Positions 1 through 8,154 of a stretch of DNA of 64,000 bases are shown here, piece after piece. The notes below the pieces were generated by a model. The model saw nothing but the letters and a program-made list of their open reading frames with translations, did not search any database and had not been told where the DNA came from. The DNA lies in assembly GCF_947495285.1 (NCBI RefSeq), contig NZ_CANLXZ010000004.1:1-64000 (forward strand). Direction: 5' to 3'. Source of the stretch: an uncultured Nonlabens sp. Its GTDB lineage: Bacteria > Bacteroidota > Bacteroidia > Flavobacteriales > Flavobacteriaceae. How positions within the stretch are numbered: position 1 is the stretch's first letter; each line of letters starts with the position of its first letter. The translations under genes and the position numbers were made by a program.

Positions 1-2
1 AA

Positions 3-256
3 TTCAAGAACAGTATTTTTCATAAAACAATTACCAGAATGGTAGAAGCTAAACCAGTTTATCAAAATCAAATTAAACAGAGCCTAAGCGTATAACTCAG
101 TAAAATAATTCAAATTAAAGGGATTTTATTTTAAGATGATTTTGTAATTATTGTAACAAATCATGGAGGAACTATTCAATTGGCGTCACTATTCCATAAA
201 GAACAAAAAGATTACAGATACATAACTATGACAGGTTATCCTCAATTATGAGATGA
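3..256 (+). pseudogene. possible gene remnant at left edge
   Basis: One frame reads through most of this stretch but is broken by stops at 93-95 and 132-134. The last open piece (135-256) has no start codon and contains the string DDFVIIVTNHGG, which weakly resembles the His-Gly segment of caspase/legumain-like peptidases. It ends with TGA at 254-256, almost touching the next gene. It could be the decayed 3' end of a gene that begins outside the window, or chance. The family assignment is only a suggestion. Confidence 0.25.
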
Positions 257-583
257 ATGATAAGTCGCAGAGTTAATTACATCATTAAATATGAAGGAAG
301 TAGTAGTGATTTAGAATTTGATATATTACCTCAAACTATTAATTTTCGAGACACAATTATTACTAATTCATATCTAATAAATATAAATAAAGATCAAGAA
401 ATAGATTATTATATTGCCGATGCAACTTGGAAAAATATGGTCAATGAGATAATACAGTGGATTTATGATAATGGTGGTGTAGCTAATTTATCACGAGATA
501 ATTTTCAACATCATATTGATAGAGACGAATTAACAGATTATCTTGAGGAAAATATAACCTTAGACCAATTAACGGATAACTAA
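257..583 (+). CDS. hypothetical protein, 108 aa, acidic
   Basis: Unrecognised small acidic protein without a signal peptide or membrane segment. The C-terminal half is rich in Asp and Glu and looks helical (DELTDYLEEN near the end). Its TAA overlaps the ATG of the next gene (TAATG at 581-585), so the two are probably translationally coupled and work together. Base composition is AT-rich compared with the housekeeping genes downstream, which fits an accessory region. A small soluble protein coupled to a small membrane protein is compatible with a toxin/immunity or phage-defence pair, but no motif supports this. Confidence 0.55.
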   Translation: MISRRVNYIIKYEGSSSDLEFDILPQTINFRDTIITNSYLININKDQEIDYYIADATWKNMVNEIIQWIYDNGGVANLSRDNFQHHIDRDELTDYLEENITLDQLTDN

Positions 584-1122
584 TGAGAAAGATGTTACTA
601 ACTACAGCTGTTGTTTTTATAGGCTTTATACTGATGTCTTATATAAAAGTATTTACTGTAAGCTTGCTTCCATTTACTCTTATTCTATTATTTTTCACGC
701 AATACTGTCATTGTAGAATAAATAATATGATGAGAGTAATAGGTAAACATTTATTATGTCTTTTTTCTGGTATTAGTATCTTCTTTTTATCGTTATTTTT
801 ATTGAAATTATATCATGACTATTTTAGTACAACAGATTCAAATAGAGGACGATTGTTTGATATGATTATATTTTTTATCTATCCCATGGGGAATTTTTTA
901 TTCTATAAGTTTATTTTTAAATTAAATTATTGGACTATATTTATTGGCTTTATGTTTTCTATATTGCTATTTATATGGAGACAATCTGGCGGAGGCTATT
1001 TTTTTGAAAGTGTTCAAAATTTGGTGTCATCAAGATATATTTTAGCCCATTTTACAATTTTAATAGTTTTACATTTTATTTTTATTTATAAAGGTAGAAA
1101 TGAACATATTCTCAAAGAATGA
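583..1122 (+). CDS. hypothetical membrane protein, 179 aa
   Basis: Integral membrane protein with about five hydrophobic segments (roughly residues 5-35, 52-75, 92-112, 114-132 and 150-170) separated by short basic or polar loops. No family recognised. It starts inside the stop codon of the preceding gene (TAATG), indicating coupled expression. It is very rich in Phe, Ile and Leu encoded by AT-rich codons. It could be an immunity protein or transporter-like accessory protein; nothing in the sequence decides this. Confidence 0.5.
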   Translation: MRKMLLTTAVVFIGFILMSYIKVFTVSLLPFTLILLFFTQYCHCRINNMMRVIGKHLLCLFSGISIFFLSLFLLKLYHDYFSTTDSNRGRLFDMIIFFIYPMGNFLFYKFIFKLNYWTIFIGFMFSILLFIWRQSGGGYFFESVQNLVSSRYILAHFTILIVLHFIFIYKGRNEHILKE

Positions 1123-1161
1123 AGTTGCAAGTCGTTTGATTATATAAAAAAACCACCGAAC

Positions 1162-1262
1162 GAAAAACGTAGTTTTTCATGGGTGCGACAGTAACCGCTG
1201 GTGATTTCGCTGGCAATTCCGGAAAAACCGGTAATGCAAAGGGGAAAATCGTTACTGCGCAC
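1162..1262. repeat. inverted-repeat element of about 100 bp
   Basis: Two nested structures in one intergenic stretch. At 1162-1178 there is a 7-bp stem GAAAAAC/GTTTTTC with loop GTA; 1162-1183 (through CATGGG) matches the heart of the terminator at 2118-2160. It is followed by GTGCGACAGTAAC (1183-1195), whose near-perfect complement GTTACTGCGCAC lies at 1251-1262. Between the arms is a smaller palindrome CCGG-AAAAA-CCGG (1219-1231). This looks like a small non-autonomous element or a structured RNA region, not a simple terminator. Confidence 0.4.
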
Positions 1263-1349
1263 GTACGTACACATAGATGTTTTGAAAAAACAAACTAATG
1301 GTTCTTGCTCATACGTTAATCCGGTGGACTATATTTAAACTAAGTTTGA

Positions 1350-1369
1350 CAATAACGGAACCGTTATTG
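1350..1369. promoter_or_regulatory. 9-bp inverted repeat upstream of secreted protein gene
   Basis: CAATAACGG-AA-CCGTTATTG, a perfect 9-bp dyad with a 2-bp centre, lies 39 bp before the ATG at 1409. A wider pair TTGACAAT (1346-1353) and ATTGTCAA (1379-1386) encloses it. The arrangement resembles an operator for a dimeric regulator or a leader hairpin. No regulator gene is adjacent. Confidence 0.3.
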
Positions 1370-1408
1370 AATCTGAAGATTGTCAATAATATTTTTAAAC
1401 TAATAATT

Positions 1409-1909
1409 ATGAAAACATTTATTTTTTTCACGTTGATACTTATCTCTTCCCTTTGTAGAGGTCAGGTTACTATTGATATAAACGACATATCACTAGACGG
1501 TGTGCAGATAACTCAAATTCAGAGAAGTGCATTAAGTCAACTATTTGGAGCAACAACTAATTGTGAGACTCAAGGAGAATTACATAATAACTTTTTTTCA
1601 TGTACTGCTAATTCAAATTATTTCACATTTGACGATTATTCTGTGTTAAATACTATTGAGGTTGAAAACCCTACATCAATTTTCGAAATAGAGTCTAATT
1701 CCTTTTCACTAGGAAGTTCAATAAGTTCAATGATAATTAGCTATCCTAATGCTTTAAGAATTTCTGCCAATGGCGAGCACTATTTGTTATTTGTAATATC
1801 TTATATTGATGATCAAGGAAATACACAAATATCTGACACAAACGTTGAAATAGCATATTCAAGTGATACCTATTTGATCAGATCAATTAGTTATTTTTCA
1901 ATACCATAG
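1409..1909 (+). CDS. secreted hypothetical protein, 166 aa
   Basis: The N-terminus (MKTFIFFTLILISSLCRGQ) is a typical signal peptide; the mature protein probably begins at Val20 or close to it. The remainder is a Ser/Thr/Asn-rich, beta-strand-like sequence with two Cys residues (in TTNCET and FSCTAN) that could form a disulfide. No T9SS sorting domain and no known family are seen. The ATG at 1409 is chosen because an in-frame upstream ATG at 1298 would add 37 residues before the signal peptide. Export through Sec to the periplasm or cell surface is inferred from the signal peptide only. Confidence 0.6.
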   Translation: MKTFIFFTLILISSLCRGQVTIDINDISLDGVQITQIQRSALSQLFGATTNCETQGELHNNFFSCTANSNYFTFDDYSVLNTIEVENPTSIFEIESNSFSLGSSISSMIISYPNALRISANGEHYLLFVISYIDDQGNTQISDTNVEIAYSSDTYLIRSISYFSIP

Positions 1910-2117
1910 AGGGATTTTCCCTGGTTTCAGTTAATTGGACAATAATTTCTAAATATTTTAGATGATGTCAAGTCAGTATTGTTTCTATTTCTTTCTTTGC
2001 GATTAAAACGACTAGTCATTTTTGTTAAGTTTAGAAATTTTATTTAAAGCTTTATAATTCTTTAACATTTGATATACTTATTTAAGAAGTATCGAATACG
2101 CTAACTTATTTTTATAT
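1910..2117. other. intergenic stretch, nothing recognised
   Basis: About 200 AT-rich bases between the secreted-protein gene and the strong terminator. No gene, promoter of clear Bacteroidota type, or repeat is visible. Confidence 0.5.
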
Positions 2118-2160
2118 AAAAACCTCCCATGAAAAACGTAGTTTTTCATGGGAGGTTTTT
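2118..2160. terminator. strong bidirectional terminator, 20-bp perfect stem
   Basis: AAAAACCTCCCATGAAAAAC (2118-2137), loop GTA, then its exact reverse complement (2141-2160) ending in TTTTT. The flanking A and T tracts let it work on both strands, between the convergent gene at 1409 and fabD. The stem is unusually long, and its core recurs in the element at 1162. Confidence 0.85.
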
Positions 2161-2205
2161 GAATTCTGAGAATGCAATAGAGTTTATTCTCTTTAATCTA
2201 ATATC

Positions 2206-3093
2206 TTACTCGGCAACACTACCTTGAATTACCGTGGTAGAGCGATCTATTTTTTTAATCAAGCCTTGTAATGCTTTTCCTGGACCTACTTCTATAAATT
2301 CTGTAGCGCCATCTTTGATCATTTCTTGAATAGACTGTGTCCATTTTACAGGTGCAGTAAGCTGGTAGATAAGATTGGTCTTAATATCATCTGTGTTTTC
2401 AACGGCAAATGTGGTTACATTTTGATAAATAGGACACATAGGCTTATTGAATTCTGTACTTTCTATTGCTTTAGCAAGTTCTTCTCTCGCTGGCTCCATT
2501 AAAGGAGAGTGAAAAGCCCCACCTACTGGTAAAATTAAAGCTCTTTTTGCTCCTTTTTCTTTTAAGATTTCGCAAGCTTTTTCTACTGCAGGAATAGCTC
2601 CTGAAATTACTAACTGTCCAGGACAGTTATAATTTGCTGCTACTACAACACCTTCTACATCTTTACAAACTTTCTCCACGTCTTCGTCTGCCATACCTAT
2701 AATGGCTGCCATAGTACTAGCCTGGTGCTCACAAGCTGCTTGCATGGCAAGAGCGCGTTTTGAAACTATTTTTAACCCATCTTCAAAGGTTAATGCACCT
2801 GCTGCAGTAAGCGCACTTAATTCACCTAGTGAGTGTCCTGCTACCATATCTGGTGCAAAATCATCACCCATCATTTTTGCAAGAACAACAGAGTGAATGA
2901 ATATAGCCGGTTGGGTAACTTTAGTTTCTTTTAATTCTTCAGCCGTTCCTTCAAACATGATTTTTGAAATCTCAAAACCTAGAATTTCATCTGCTTTTAA
3001 GAATAATTCTTTTGCTGCTGGATAAGTATCGTATAAGTCTTTACCCATTCCTGTAAATTGAGCTCCTTGACCTGGAAAAACGTATGCCTTCAT
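2206..3093 (-). CDS. fabD: malonyl-CoA:ACP transacylase
   Basis: Transfers the malonyl group from malonyl-CoA to acyl carrier protein, the committed supply step for type II fatty-acid synthesis in the cytoplasm. The N-terminal FPGQGAQ (6-12) forms the oxyanion-hole side, GHSLGE contains the nucleophile Ser88, and GAFHSPLM contains the catalytic His195. The C-terminal EVGPGKAL segment is also conserved. The length of 295 residues is normal. It stands alone, with a strong terminator at its 3' end shared with the convergent neighbour. The function is secure from the motifs. Confidence 0.97.
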   Translation of the reverse strand: MKAYVFPGQGAQFTGMGKDLYDTYPAAKELFLKADEILGFEISKIMFEGTAEELKETKVTQPAIFIHSVVLAKMMGDDFAPDMVAGHSLGELSALTAAGALTFEDGLKIVSKRALAMQAACEHQASTMAAIIGMADEDVEKVCKDVEGVVVAANYNCPGQLVISGAIPAVEKACEILKEKGAKRALILPVGGAFHSPLMEPAREELAKAIESTEFNKPMCPIYQNVTTFAVENTDDIKTNLIYQLTAPVKWTQSIQEMIKDGATEFIEVGPGKALQGLIKKIDRSTTVIQGSVAE

Positions 3094-3160
3094 TTTATTT
3101 TCGTTAGTTAAAGCGGTAAAAATAATGTAATAACTATTAATTACTAAAAGAACTGTATAG

Positions 3161-3206
3161 AAGTCTCAGTTTTCAGTTGCAGTTTGCAATCTTAGTATCA
3201 GTTTTA
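3161..3206. repeat. degenerate CAGTTT-type short repeats downstream of the four-helix-bundle gene
   Basis: Irregular repeats of CTCAGTTT, TCAGTTG, CAGTTTG and TCAGTTT. On the opposite strand they read as AAACTGA and CAACTGA units. They face similar GACTG-rich units on the other side of the gene at 3249-3620, so the gene sits between loosely inverted repeats. Confidence 0.4.
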
Positions 3207-3248
3207 TTTTTCACTTCGTTAAAAAAAAATATGACCAGTAGTAGTGTG

Positions 3249-3620
3249 TTACTCTTTTCCTACTCCAAATTTCTCTGGATTGTTGATCATATAATTAATT
3301 AGTTTCCCAACTTCTTTAGATTTTGCAAGCAAAGGCTCTTGCTGAGATTCGGTAATGTACTGACAAGCTAGAGCATATTTTAACCAAACCAAAGTTTCTG
3401 AATTTTCTCCATCTGCATCTGTTAGTTTACTTATAAAATGTTTTGGATACCGTCTTTTTCTATAAGCTTCAGCAATATTAGCATTAACACTCCTAGAAGA
3501 TCTTCTAATTTGATCGGTTAGACTGTATTTTTCTTCATTTGGAAACGACTTACTTAATTTAAAAATTTCCATTGCATTTTCAAAAGCCTTTTTGTAAGCT
3601 AATAAATCTTCAAAATCCAT
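3249..3620 (-). CDS. four-helix-bundle protein (S23/IVS-encoded family)
   Basis: Small cytoplasmic protein of the four-helix-bundle family first described from 23S rRNA intervening sequences. Typical features are the opening FEDLLAYKKAFE, the central LTDQIRRSSRSVNANIAEA and the late LTDADGENSETLVWL. The biochemical role of the family is unknown; related Avd proteins act in diversity-generating retroelements, but no reverse transcriptase is nearby. I start it at the ATG at 3620 (123 aa); a longer frame with TTG at 3650 is possible but does not match the usual family start. Flanking short repeats are described separately. Confidence 0.85.
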   Translation of the reverse strand: MDFEDLLAYKKAFENAMEIFKLSKSFPNEEKYSLTDQIRRSSRSVNANIAEAYRKRRYPKHFISKLTDADGENSETLVWLKYALACQYITESQQEPLLAKSKEVGKLINYMINNPEKFGVGKE

Positions 3621-3699
3621 TGCGTCTATTTTATTAATTGCTAGATTCAATATTTCAAATTAGATAGGAGATCACATTATTCACAACTAATTAACTCTG

Positions 3700-3757
3700 T
3701 TACTAAATCTCCATAACTAATTAAACCTGTGACTGAAACCTGCGACTGCGACTAAAA
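3700..3757. repeat. degenerate GACTG-type short repeats upstream of the four-helix-bundle gene
   Basis: Units TGTGACTGAAAC, CTGCGACTG and CGACTAAAA follow each other at 3727-3755, preceded by looser CTAATTA units (3686-3692, 3715-3721). They are similar to, and inverted relative to, the repeats at 3161-3206. Confidence 0.4.
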
Positions 3758-3759
3758 AT

Positions 3760-4662
3760 CTACTTCCTCACCCAAGTCTCATAATCAAAACTATAAGCAT
3801 GTTTCTCATCTGCAGGATGGTGTAGTGATGTTTTTATCTCCCATTTTGTAGTATCTATTTTTGGGAAATATGTATCTACGTCAAATGTGCCGTGAACCCT
3901 CGTTAGCTCTATCTCATTAGATATAGACATGGCTAGTTTGTAAATCTCGCCGCCACCTATAATAAAGGGATTACTATCACCAGTCGTAGTGGCAAGAGCA
4001 GTTTCTATATCGTGAACTACTATACCGCCGTCTGCTCTGTAATTTTTATCTCTAGTTAGTATTACATGAGTGCGATTAGGTAATGGCTTAGGGAAACTTT
4101 CAAAAGTTTTACGTCCCATAATGATGTGATGTCCTGTGGTAAGTGATTTAAATCTTTTAAAATCATCTGGTAAATGCCATACCAGATCACCATCTTTACC
4201 CAGCTCATTATTCATTCCTGCAGCTGCGATCATAGTAATTTTACGATTTGCATTAGGATTATCTATAGATAACGTGGTTTTAGGAGCTACGTATTCCTTT
4301 TGTACTTTCTTTTCTAATTGTGTGATGCGTTCTTTTTGTTTCTGCACCAGTGTTGCATATTGTCTTTTCTCCCAGTCAGGACCTAGCAGTCTTTTAGTAA
4401 TAAACACATTAAATGTGTGGTAACAAAGTAAGAGTAGCCATGCAAAAATCACCCATATCCACCATTCTATATCTAGAATACGTACAGGTTCTACTTTCAT
4501 GAGCACCTGACTAATTATGATTAGTCCCACTGCGCCTACCAGAAAAACAATAAAATGTGTAAAGAGACCACGTTTTTGCTTAATGCGTTTTTGCGCATTC
4601 TCGATCATCTCTTTTTGCTCTAAATCAATTCCAGGTATATCTTTTTTCTTTCTACCGAACAT
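3760..4662 (-). CDS. folA: dihydrofolate reductase fused to an N-terminal 2TM domain
   Basis: The C-terminal part (about residues 140-300) is dihydrofolate reductase, which reduces dihydrofolate to tetrahydrofolate with NADPH: visible are AAAGMNNELG, DLVWHLPDDF, IIMGRKTFES, VILTRD and the nucleotide-loop IIGGGEIY. In front lies a domain with two hydrophobic helices (about 34-55 and 67-88) separated by a short loop with WWIW, followed by basic and coiled-coil-like residues; this matches the 2TM domain common in Bacteroidota. The enzyme should therefore be anchored at the cytoplasmic face of the inner membrane. Start: ATG at 4662 (300 aa); a GTG at 4701 would add 13 residues. Divergent from the next gene. 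Confidence 0.9.
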   Translation of the reverse strand: MFGRKKKDIPGIDLEQKEMIENAQKRIKQKRGLFTHFIVFLVGAVGLIIISQVLMKVEPVRILDIEWWIWVIFAWLLLLCYHTFNVFITKRLLGPDWEKRQYATLVQKQKERITQLEKKVQKEYVAPKTTLSIDNPNANRKITMIAAAGMNNELGKDGDLVWHLPDDFKRFKSLTTGHHIIMGRKTFESFPKPLPNRTHVILTRDKNYRADGGIVVHDIETALATTTGDSNPFIIGGGEIYKLAMSISNEIELTRVHGTFDVDTYFPKIDTTKWEIKTSLHHPADEKHAYSFDYETWVRK

Positions 4663-4680
4663 TCTAGTTATTTTTATACT

Positions 4681-4688
4681 CAAATTTA
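4681..4688 (-). promoter_or_regulatory. probable -7 element of the dihydrofolate reductase gene
   Basis: On the minus strand TAAATTTG matches the Bacteroidota -7 consensus TAnnTTTG, 18 bp before the ATG at 4662. No TTTG is found at the expected -33 distance, so this is a partial match only. Confidence 0.35.
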
Positions 4689-4727
4689 CGCTATTATCCA
4701 CATAGACGTTCTTAGCAATTGTATAAA

Positions 4728-5792
4728 ATGATCGATCAATTTCCTATTCTTAAAGAATACACTTATCTCAATACGGCAAATCATGGCTTACTGTCTCAAG
4801 ATATAGTAGACTATCGCGCTTCTCTAGATTTAAAAATGCGAGATCAGGCTTCTCTTTTTACTAATAATCGCAATGTGTTTATAGATGAAGTTAGACACAC
4901 GATAGCAAATTTTATGGACGCCGATGCTGATTTTACAGCAGTGATTCCTAATTTTTCTACTGCTTTTAATACCTTAATTAACAGTATAGACGCCACAAGT
5001 AGTTTTTTACTTTTAAAAGAGGACTATCCATCAATTAATAATCCAGTAGAGGCTCGTGGATTTAAAACGCATCATGTAGGTATTGATGAGCAAATGGAGC
5101 AAAATATTAGGGCAGTGTGTGAGAAGGAGCAGCCAGATTTTTTCTGTTTTTCTATGGTACAATACATATCTGGTATTAAGATGGACTTAGATTTCTTGAA
5201 CGATCTAAAAAAACGATTTCCTAAGATAATTCTCATTGCAGATTTTACTCAGTATGTAGGTTTTGAAGAGTTCCGCTTTCGCGAAAGCGGAATAGACACC
5301 ATCATCGCGTCCTGTTATAAATGGTTGCATGCAGGAGATGGGAATGGTTTTATATGCATGAAAGAAGAGGTACAGGAAGTTATTTTTCCTATTAAGAATC
5401 TACATGGTAATGCAAATAGCGGGATAAAGTCTAACGTAAATTTTATAAGCACTTTTGAACCTGGGCACCAAGATATGATGGCTTTTGGCACGCTGCAACA
5501 AGCTATTATTAAGGTACACGAATTGGGATGGAAAACAATGAGTGAACCTGTAAAGAAGCTAGCGCTTAAAGCAAAACTAGCTTTTCAAGAAAGAGAATTA
5601 CTTTCTACCGTGGTTTGTGCTAGAAAAAATCACTCTTCTATTTTTAATATAAAAGGAGATCAAGAGCTATATGACAAATTACTAGAACATAAAATTGTTA
5701 CCTCCTTGCGAGGCGATGGGCTTAGAATAAGTTTCTCTTATTTTAATACAGAAGAGGATCTAATTAAGTTATTGAATGTCTTAGATTTGTAG
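4728..5792 (+). CDS. PLP-dependent aminotransferase class V-like protein
   Basis: Fold-type I PLP enzyme of the class V aminotransferase / cysteine desulfurase group. Signs: N-terminal YLNTANHG, a PLP-contacting ADFTQ (Asp172), and SCYKWLHAG with the Schiff-base Lys198. The reaction is not clear; relatives are annotated as selenocysteine lyase or isopenicillin epimerase-like, and a catalytic Cys loop of desulfurases is not evident. The ATG at 4728 is taken (354 aa); a TTG at 4719 is alternative. An exact copy of the 16-bp palindrome (5274-5289) lies inside the gene and encodes RFRES just before the PLP lysine segment. Confidence 0.85.
   Translation: MIDQFPILKEYTYLNTANHGLLSQDIVDYRASLDLKMRDQASLFTNNRNVFIDEVRHTIANFMDADADFTAVIPNFSTAFNTLINSIDATSSFLLLKEDYPSINNPVEARGFKTHHVGIDEQMEQNIRAVCEKEQPDFFCFSMVQYISGIKMDLDFLNDLKKRFPKIILIADFTQYVGFEEFRFRESGIDTIIASCYKWLHAGDGNGFICMKEEVQEVIFPIKNLHGNANSGIKSNVNFISTFEPGHQDMMAFGTLQQAIIKVHELGWKTMSEPVKKLALKAKLAFQERELLSTVVCARKNHSSIFNIKGDQELYDKLLEHKIVTSLRGDGLRISFSYFNTEEDLIKLLNVLDL
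5274..5289. repeat. 16-bp palindrome CGCTTTCGCGAAAGCG, copy 1
   Basis: Exact copy, inside the class V aminotransferase-like gene, read as RFRES. Symmetry extends one base on each side (C...G). Confidence 0.95.
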
Positions 5793-5809
5793 GGCTATAA
5801 TCACAATTT

Positions 5810-7897
5810 ATGAAAAATGTCTTTGCACTTTGCCTCATTTTATTTGCACCGTTATGTTTTGCCCAAAATAGTAATGACTGTATAGACTCCATCTTACTTT
5901 GTGGCGATACAGAACTAGGAATAATACCCTCTGGTGTAGGAAGCAATGAGTTTGCACAATCTGGTAATCCAGTGCCCAGTTGTTTTAATTTTCAGACAGA
6001 TCAAGCCTGGTTTAGGGTAGATATAGAGACTACAGGAACTTTTAGTTTTGTATTAACACCAGACACACCTCAGGCCGATTATGATTTTGCGGTTTTCGGA
6101 CCGGTAATAAATTGCGATAATCTCGGGCCTGCCATACGTTGCTCTAGCACAAGTCCATCTGAAGCTGGTGTTACAGGTGATACAGGTCTTAACGACACAG
6201 AAACCGACCTTACAGAAGGTCCTGGTGCAAATGGAAACGGTTTTTTACGAGAAATAACTGTTACGGCAGGAGATGTTTATTATATCATAATAGGTCTAGC
6301 AGCAGGAAATGGTGGTTTTTCTCTGTCCACTAGCGGTAGTGCTGCGTTGCCACCTTCTCCTACGGCACACGCTGTTGCAAATCTAGATGTTTGTGATAAT
6401 CTAGGAGCACAGGATGGTTTTAGAGAATTTGATTTCACATCACTCGATGCAGATGTGCTACTCGGGCAAGCTAATACCACAGTGACTTATCATGAATCTC
6501 TTAATGATGCTAACCTAGGTATTAACGCACTTACTTTTCCTTATGCTAATGTTTCAAATCCGCAGGAGATATTTGTGCGTGTTATAAGAAATGATTCTAA
6601 CTGTGCCGATTTTACAAAGTTTACTGTAGAGGTAGAAGATACGGGCGTGGATACAGATATAGATCCTTTTATTATATGTTCTGATAATGCTACTGAGGTT
6701 TTTGATTACAATACGGTAATTGATACTCTAGTCCCTAATAATGCTAACTTAAACATTTCTTACCATCTTAGTTTTGCAGACGCTAGTAGTGATAGTAATC
6801 CACAAGGGTCTGTATTTACAGCAACCACTACCGAAGAGTTTTATTTCATTAAAATAATCGATCCTACAGGGCGTGCGTGTGAATACATTTTAATTACGTC
6901 TCTTTTTGTTGCAAATCCACCATTGATCGCTACTCCTTCCGAATTTGTATTATGTGATGATGATTTTGATGGTTTTTTAAATGTCACCTTAAGTAGTCAA
7001 AATGATGATATTTTAAATGGTCTAGACCCAGCTTTACATCAGGTACTATTTTATGAGACAGCTATCGATCGTGCTCTGCAGCAAAACGCATTAGGTAATA
7101 CGATAACCACAACCCAAAATCGGCAACCTATTTATGTACGTGTTATAGAAACCAGTACATTATGTTTTGCAGATGTTGAATTTGATTTACTCATTAATCC
7201 GCTACCTGTGCTTGCTGCCCAAGATACTATTACTGTTTGTGTAGATGCTGTAAACCCAACTAGAATAAGGGTAGAGACAGGTTTTGATTTTTATGAGTGG
7301 AGTACAGGAGAGATGGGTGCTGCCTTAAACAGTATCGAGATAGATCAACCAGGAGATTACACTGTGACAGTAACAAATAATGTGGGCTGTCAGAGTTTCT
7401 TAACTATTAACGCTTTACCGTCTGACATCGCTGTGATTAATGACATTATTACACAGGATTTTAGAGACGGAGATAATACAGCTCAATTTATTGTATCTGG
7501 ACCAGGTGATTATGAGTTTTCTGTGGACGATGGAGCTTTTCAAGATTCTAATTTCTTTTCTGGACTTTATAAAGGGTTTCATACGGTTAGAATACGTGAT
7601 AAAAATGGTTGTGGTACGCTTACACGAGAATTTGCAGTATTGGATTTCCAGCGATTTTTCACTCCTAATGGAGATGGTTTTCATGATACGTGGACCTTTG
7701 ATGGGCTTACAGAATTTCCAGATGCTGTAATTTATATTTTTGATCGCTATGGAAAGCTATTGCACCAGATGGCACCTCAAGGACCTGGCTGGAACGGCAC
7801 TTTTTCAGGTTCTCCATTACCGTCTAGCTCTTACTGGTTTACGCTAGAAATTCCTAATAAACCATTAGTTAAAGGTTATTTTGCTTTAAAGAGATGA
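5810..7897 (+). CDS. T9SS type-B cargo protein with gliding-motility-type C-terminal domain
   Basis: Secreted cell-surface protein of 695 residues. It begins with a signal peptide (to about Ala18, LCFAQ). The middle consists of Asn/Asp/Thr-rich beta repeats, several containing a short acidic stretch around CDD or CDN, as in adhesin-like proteins. The C-terminal ~80 residues (FFTPNGDGFHDTW, IYIFDRYGKLL, GWNGTFSG, YWFTLEI, KGYFALKR) are the type-B sorting domain recognised by the type IX secretion system. The cargo should cross the outer membrane through SprA, encoded at 45784. Function beyond surface exposure cannot be read. It follows the aminotransferase gene after 17 bp. Confidence 0.93.
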   Translation: MKNVFALCLILFAPLCFAQNSNDCIDSILLCGDTELGIIPSGVGSNEFAQSGNPVPSCFNFQTDQAWFRVDIETTGTFSFVLTPDTPQADYDFAVFGPVINCDNLGPAIRCSSTSPSEAGVTGDTGLNDTETDLTEGPGANGNGFLREITVTAGDVYYIIIGLAAGNGGFSLSTSGSAALPPSPTAHAVANLDVCDNLGAQDGFREFDFTSLDADVLLGQANTTVTYHESLNDANLGINALTFPYANVSNPQEIFVRVIRNDSNCADFTKFTVEVEDTGVDTDIDPFIICSDNATEVFDYNTVIDTLVPNNANLNISYHLSFADASSDSNPQGSVFTATTTEEFYFIKIIDPTGRACEYILITSLFVANPPLIATPSEFVLCDDDFDGFLNVTLSSQNDDILNGLDPALHQVLFYETAIDRALQQNALGNTITTTQNRQPIYVRVIETSTLCFADVEFDLLINPLPVLAAQDTITVCVDAVNPTRIRVETGFDFYEWSTGEMGAALNSIEIDQPGDYTVTVTNNVGCQSFLTINALPSDIAVINDIITQDFRDGDNTAQFIVSGPGDYEFSVDDGAFQDSNFFSGLYKGFHTVRIRDKNGCGTLTREFAVLDFQRFFTPNGDGFHDTWTFDGLTEFPDAVIYIFDRYGKLLHQMAPQGPGWNGTFSGSPLPSSSYWFTLEIPNKPLVKGYFALKR

Positions 7898-7913
7898 AGC
7901 TAGATGGTTGTTT

Positions 7914-7929
7914 CGCTTTCGCGAAAGCG
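7914..7929. repeat. 16-bp palindrome, copy 2
   Basis: Exact copy in the intergenic region, 16 bp after the stop of the T9SS cargo gene; symmetry extends to T...A on each side. Confidence 0.95.
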
Positions 7930-8154
7930 ATATAAACATCTCAACTTAATTCCTTATCACAAAGTTTCTTTTATAAGATTTTACTTATCAAAATAAATTT
8001 CAACACCTTACATGTGAGTATTTTTTGCGTTCCAATATGGGTATTATGTGTATTCACCCTTAATTTATGTATTTAATCTATTTTAATTATTTTTTAATCT
8101 ATTAAAATCGTATTTTAGCCTTATACTTTTATCTTGTCTATACAAAATACTATT

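Noticed and set aside
1189..1257. Integron attC-like site (CAGTAAC ... GTTACTG arms)
   Set aside because: The arms do not fit the RYYYAAC/GTTRRRY consensus and no integrase or cassette array is present.
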